Shown here: positions 60,001-64,000 of the stretch, piece by piece | How the letters are laid out: each line of letters begins with the position of its first letter | Position numbering within the stretch: position 1 is the first letter of the stretch | Assembly: GCA_003254905.1 (NCBI GenBank) | Contig: QANU01033273.1 | Coordinates: forward strand, 190,765-254,764 | Source of the DNA: Nissolia schottii | Lineage: Eukaryota; Streptophyta; Magnoliopsida; Fabales; Fabaceae | Reading direction: 5' to 3' | Length of the DNA stretch: 64,000 nt | Program-made: the position numbers and the translations under genes | The notes under the pieces: model-generated | The model's database searches: none | Seen by the model: the letters and a program-made list of their open reading frames with translations, nothing else | What the model was told of the DNA's origin: nothing

Positions 60001-62779
60001 AGCCCAAGGGGGGCCTTCCAATTTGAAGATTACCACTGATATTTGCCCTTCCTCTTCCAGGTGAAAATCGCACATTGGATCCCTCAGTACGTCCTTTCTC
60101 CAGCCCAAACCCAGGTGCAGCACGGTATGTGGCCACACCAGCAGCTTGAGCTTCCATACGATGACGTGGCCTCCACTTATCACGAGAATCTGTCTCACGA
60201 TCAGAACCTGCACGGTTGCTAGCAGCAGAAGACTGTTTTTCTGCATGACCACCATCTTCCTTCTCAACATCATTCTTTTTCTCACTTCGAGAATCCTTCT
60301 CTTTATCTTCAGGACCCCATCTTGACGACCACTTGTTCTCTCTCCGCGAGTCATGGCTAGACCCAGACCCACGACCATCATGCCAGCGATCAGAAGGCAA
60401 GGATCTATTCTCTGAGGTTGAAGTAGTCTCTGAACGACGGTCTTCTTTTCTGCGATCCCTTCTCCCAAGCAAGCTTGTTTCTCTCTCCTCTTCACGCCAG
60501 CGACGGCTAATGTCAACATCAGGGGTAGTCCTTCTCCAATCTTTCTTGTCTTGAGACCCCTCCAAACGCCAACTATCTTTCAGTATGGGATCAGTTGGAT
60601 TCACCTGAGGCAAAGAAACCAAGTATATAAAAATGGTATCATTTTCCAGTGATGAGGCAAATACTATGAAATGATGAAGAGAAGCAATAAGACAGATTTC
60701 AACCCAAAAAAAAAAACCTACTACACAATGTGAAGAACCACACAATTCACTTTAAAACAAAAAAACCTATCCATATAAATATTAAACTTCAGAGAATAAA
60801 CCTGAATAATCAACAGAATATATATGAATAAGCAAAGGAAACTACCAACAGCTCGTCAATACCCCAGGAGACACAGACATATCCCTTTTGTTTCGTAACT
60901 CAATTTTCTATTTTCTATTATAAAGAAATTTTACTCTTTCTGAGTATAAAATGCACAATAGTTCCTAACATGATAATTGAGCATCTAAGTCATCACCAAC
61001 AGCTTTAAGCACAATCCCATGGATTAGAGAAACTTTCTTATCAATAAATGAACATTTTGTAATTTTAGGAGAATCTTCAAATTTAAAGAATCAGCATGCA
61101 TCATTTCTAATAGTACCCAAAGAAAATTGCTACCAAAAGCAACTAATACTTAAGTCACAGACAAAATTCAGAAATGGGCAGGTAATCCAAAGACTTCCCT
61201 CTAACCGATGACTGTCCATTCACCATTTTGACTTCAAATTCAAAGAAGACAACAACAACAACAAAGCCTTTTCCCCACTAGGTGAGAGACCTCAAAAGGA
61301 GAAAACCAAATTTATCTTTATAAAATATTCTGCACAAAAAGACCACTTTTCATCTATTAACCACTCTGATACTCTTGAAGAAACCAACTACAAACGTATG
61401 TCAAACTACCATCCATAGTTCTACACTTCTACTAGGTTCATGCTATGTAGCGTCATACATTCCCCCTTCCCTTTTGAAACTTTATGTATCACATAGTACA
61501 TATATAATTAACTTCCCTAACAGACAGAAGAAAGAAGTTACCAACAAGATGAGCGCAGCTTAGTAAAACAAGATGCAAAAAACAAGCTTTCAAAGAACAA
61601 AAATGCCATGTGTGTGTCTCCAAAATGATAAAGAAGAGCAATAGAGAACTCCACCAGACAGGTAGATTTTACACAAGGGAAACATAATTTTTGATAATGA
61701 AAGTCAAATATCAAAGCAATAAGTTTTACATACCCCCACAGGATTGGGGGTTGCCTTCGCATCAACAGGTTTGGAATAGAGCCACTGTGGGGACAATGGG
61801 ATGCTGCTGTCAGATGAAACTTGATCTGAAAGTGAACCAGCTTTTCGTCAATCAACAGTCACCACATATAGGCATAATAAATGAGAGGAACACAACTAAA
61901 TATTATCTTTAAATTCACTTGCACACGTATCAACAACATACCTTTTGAATCATCAAGTAGCCCCACGATCCCTTTCTCCCCACCAAGTAGTCCCGAAGCT
62001 TCATCTAACACAACCAAAAAGCAAATGTTAGCCATGTCATTCAACTTAGCAACATATAGTGACGAGATCTACAGCACCCACTACCACTACCACTACCAAT
62101 TACATATCACGTCTATGAAAATAAATAAGTAACAGGCAAATCATCAAATTAACCTATCGACCTCGCCTTGTAAGCTGTAGAAAACAACCTCTACAACACA
62201 AGTAAATAAGCTTAATGATAGAAATGGAAAAAAAAAATATTTCCTGATTCAGATTAACAAGAACAAACTTAACTCCACTCCATCCAAACATAAGCTTCGC
62301 GAAAAGACAGTGCGTCACATATCACACTCACTAAAGCATTGAAAAACAAACCAAGAACAAATAAAAAAGCAATAAAGTAGATCAATCTACAATACAAAGT
62401 AAAGTCAACCCTAAAAAAACCACAGAATACAACCAAGAATAATTACAGCCACACAATCACCAAACCGAGCAGGAACATGCGTGTCGGGCATGCGATTGAT
62501 ACGCAGAACGAATCACGGATTGGGATTCAACGGATCCAGACAAAAAGAGGGCGAGCAATTATTGCCAAAAGAAACAAGTGCGATAACGAGGACGCGAACA
62601 TTGAAAGCAATTTTGAGGAACACAAAATTGAAAAAGGGTAAAAAAAACCCTAAAATAAAATTAAAAAAAATTGAAATTTGTTAGAAAAGTAATTGGTCAC
62701 CTTTGAGAGAGGAGGAGTTCGAATCGGATGGCTTAGAGGAGAAGAGATCGTCGGGGAGATTGACCTTGCCGTCGCCCAT
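54038..62779 (-). CDS. EXA1-like: GYF-domain protein, EXA1/PSIG1 family
   Basis: Eleven exons, transcribed right to left: 62701-62779, 61942-62004, 61734-61825, 59771-60604, 59545-59644, 59335-59460, 58429-59214, 56074-58302, 55915-55987, 54458-54603, 54038-54408. All sites are GT-AG and phases agree, giving 1632 aa. It starts [32 protein letters not shown] is encoded by exon 3 and a charged Arg/Ser/Glu-rich region by exon 4. YPRGKLL at about residues 306-312 fits the YxxxxL-phi eIF4E-binding consensus. The GYF domain (about 549-602) has [14 protein letters not shown] and GFFG. A Gln-rich coiled stretch lies in exon 8. The C-terminus has [12 protein letters not shown], a KKKGKKGKQ basic patch and [19 protein letters not shown]. 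Arabidopsis relatives act in translational repression and restrain NLR immunity; EXA1 is needed for potexvirus infection. A hAT element sits in intron 9. Which paralogue it matches is uncertain. Confidence 0.94.
55203..55830. mobile_element. hAT non-autonomous element in GYF gene intron
   Basis: A 628-bp element. The flanks are ATTCTTAG at 55,195-55,202 and 55,831-55,838, a perfect 8-bp target duplication. The left end is CAGGGTAGTCAAT; the right end is ATTGACTACCTTG, so the inverted ends match at 12 of 13. A palindromic ATCCCATGGGATCC motif occurs subterminally on both sides. No transposase. It lies between exons 9 and 10 of the GYF gene, clear of the splice sites. Confidence 0.9.
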
Positions 62780-63120
62780 GGTGATGGAGATGGAGATGGA
62801 GATTGGTGGAATTCGGAAGCACAGAGAGAGATCCAGAAAGAGCGGAAGAAGAAGAAGTAGAAGAAGAAGAAGAAGAAGAAAGAGAAAAAGATGAAGAAGA
62901 ATTAGAATAAGAAGAAGAGAGAGAGAGAGATTGTGGTTTGTGGAATGCGAAGAGAGCGGAAGGGGAATGAGAGCGAGCTAGGGTTCCGAGATTCAGAGAG
63001 AGAGAGAGATGGGTGTGTAGGGTTTGCGAATTGCAGGGTATAAGATTAGATAGAAGACGAGGAGATTCAGAACAGGAGAGAGAGATAGAGAGATGGGGTG
63101 AGGGTTTGGGTGTGTAACAT
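62780..63120 (-). promoter_or_regulatory. GYF gene 5' UTR with (CTT)n and (CT)n tracts
   Basis: On the coding strand, the 340 bp before the start codon are pyrimidine-rich: a long (CTT)n-like run at about 62,848-62,925 and (CT)n tracts near 62,930 and 63,000. Such leaders are common in broadly expressed plant genes. I do not see a clear TATA box and do not place the transcription start. Confidence 0.55.
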
Positions 63121-64000
63121 CGCGAAAACAACTACAGGCACTGCGATATATTCTTGTTCTTTTTTTCCTATTTCTCAAAAATAAAAAAATGATTACTAGC
63201 ATCAAACTTTAAATTTTATCGTAAATAAATCACAAATAAAATAACAAAAGTTTTTTTATGAAAATAAAATAACAATGCTAATATGATTCAACCAAGATTT
63301 GGTCCGGCAATAACAATAAATGGGTTAGAACCCGGATTGGTTTCTAAAAAATAATTACTTTTTTTAATAAGGTTAATAATATTTTATTTATCTTTAAATT
63401 TTACACATTTATTCTAGTTAGTTTTTTAATTTAAAAAATTGATAGGTTAATTTATGGATTTTGTAAACGTTGGACACGTGGTCCTAAGTAGTCTTTGAAC
63501 GTTTATAATATTATCCTAAGTAGTCTTGAATAATCTAACTATTTCTTCTTGGGACATGGGTAAAGACTAACGAGTATACAATGTTTACAAAGTTCAGGAT
63601 TAACCTGTCAATTTTTTAAGTTGATGGATCAACTAGGGCACTGAAACACCCTAGCTAGCTAGTCTACGCTTAAGTCGCAAACTTGCTTACTAAGTTGTTA
63701 TCTGCTTTGGTTGGGATAGTACTTAGTCCCAATTAAATGTTTGAAAGTATAGTTACTTAGAAAATACAGACCGATTTTAAACTTTATTTTATATACCTTA
63801 TGGTATAAAGTAGAGTCTTGTATTCGTAGAACATGTAATGCGAATAGTAACGTAACATGTTTAATTGACATTAGAAGGGATAACAGCAAGTAAACCTAGT
63901 ACCAACCATTGGTCCATATCATATATTCACAACCAGATACACATGTACTATTATAGCTGTCACGTACAAGTATTTAACACAAAAGTAGTACTGTCACATA
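63121..64000. other. Intergenic DNA
   Basis: AT-rich upstream region of the GYF gene running to the window edge. A repeated phrase near 63,480 and 63,510 (CCTAAGTAGTCTTTGAA / CCTAAGTAGTCTTGAA) is the only structure noted. No gene. Confidence 0.5.

Noticed and set aside
1-64000. tRNA, rRNA or CRISPR features
   Set aside because: None seen. TGGTATCAGAGC at 16,451 is a retroelement primer-binding site, not a tRNA gene, and the tandem arrays lack spacer-repeat structure.

Overview
This is plant nuclear DNA from a eudicot. The protein-coding genes are split by GT-AG introns, the intergenic DNA is AT-rich, and the transposable elements are typical plant ones (Ty3/gypsy and copia LTR elements, L1-type LINEs, hAT, Mutator-like, CACTA, Helitron). 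A legume is plausible but not proven. I found no rRNA, tRNA or CRISPR.

Layout. Positions 1-41,000 are a repeat graveyard with no intact host gene that I can support. It holds broken Ty3/gypsy elements (about 2.06-3.6 kb, 10.5-15.1 kb, 33.2-34.2 kb), two copies of a repeat carrying plant-mobile-domain coding remnants (3.6-6.9 and 30.65-32.55 kb), and an L1-type LINE relic with a palindromic tandem array inside it (7.0-9.7 kb). A copia LTR at 16.6-17.9 kb contains a Mutator-like element, which itself contains a hAT element. A composite tandem-repeat element with small exon-like blocks lies at 22-25 kb, and an 885-bp hAT element at 26.4-27.3 kb. A 2.3-kb solo LTR (27.5-29.8 kb) with a perfect 5-bp target duplication sits inside a second LINE relic. 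Several CACTA ends are scattered through this half.

Positions 41,500-63,100 are gene-rich. They hold (i) a complete seven-exon ACT-domain-repeat gene (ACR4/ACR5 type, +, 446 aa); (ii) an inverted, internally deleted copy of the same gene facing it tail to tail across a 1.5-kb AT-rich spacer; (iii) a two-exon PPR gene (-, 651 aa, At5g14080 type); (iv) a third, older ACR remnant; and (v) an eleven-exon GYF-domain gene of the EXA1/PSIG1 family (-, 1632 aa) with a hAT element in one intron.

The genes do not form a pathway. The most interesting structure is the ACR inverted duplication. A transcript reading from the intact gene into the copy could fold into a long hairpin, and comparing the three copies gives an order of events: an old copy, then an inverted copy, then loss of an intron segment from the intact gene.
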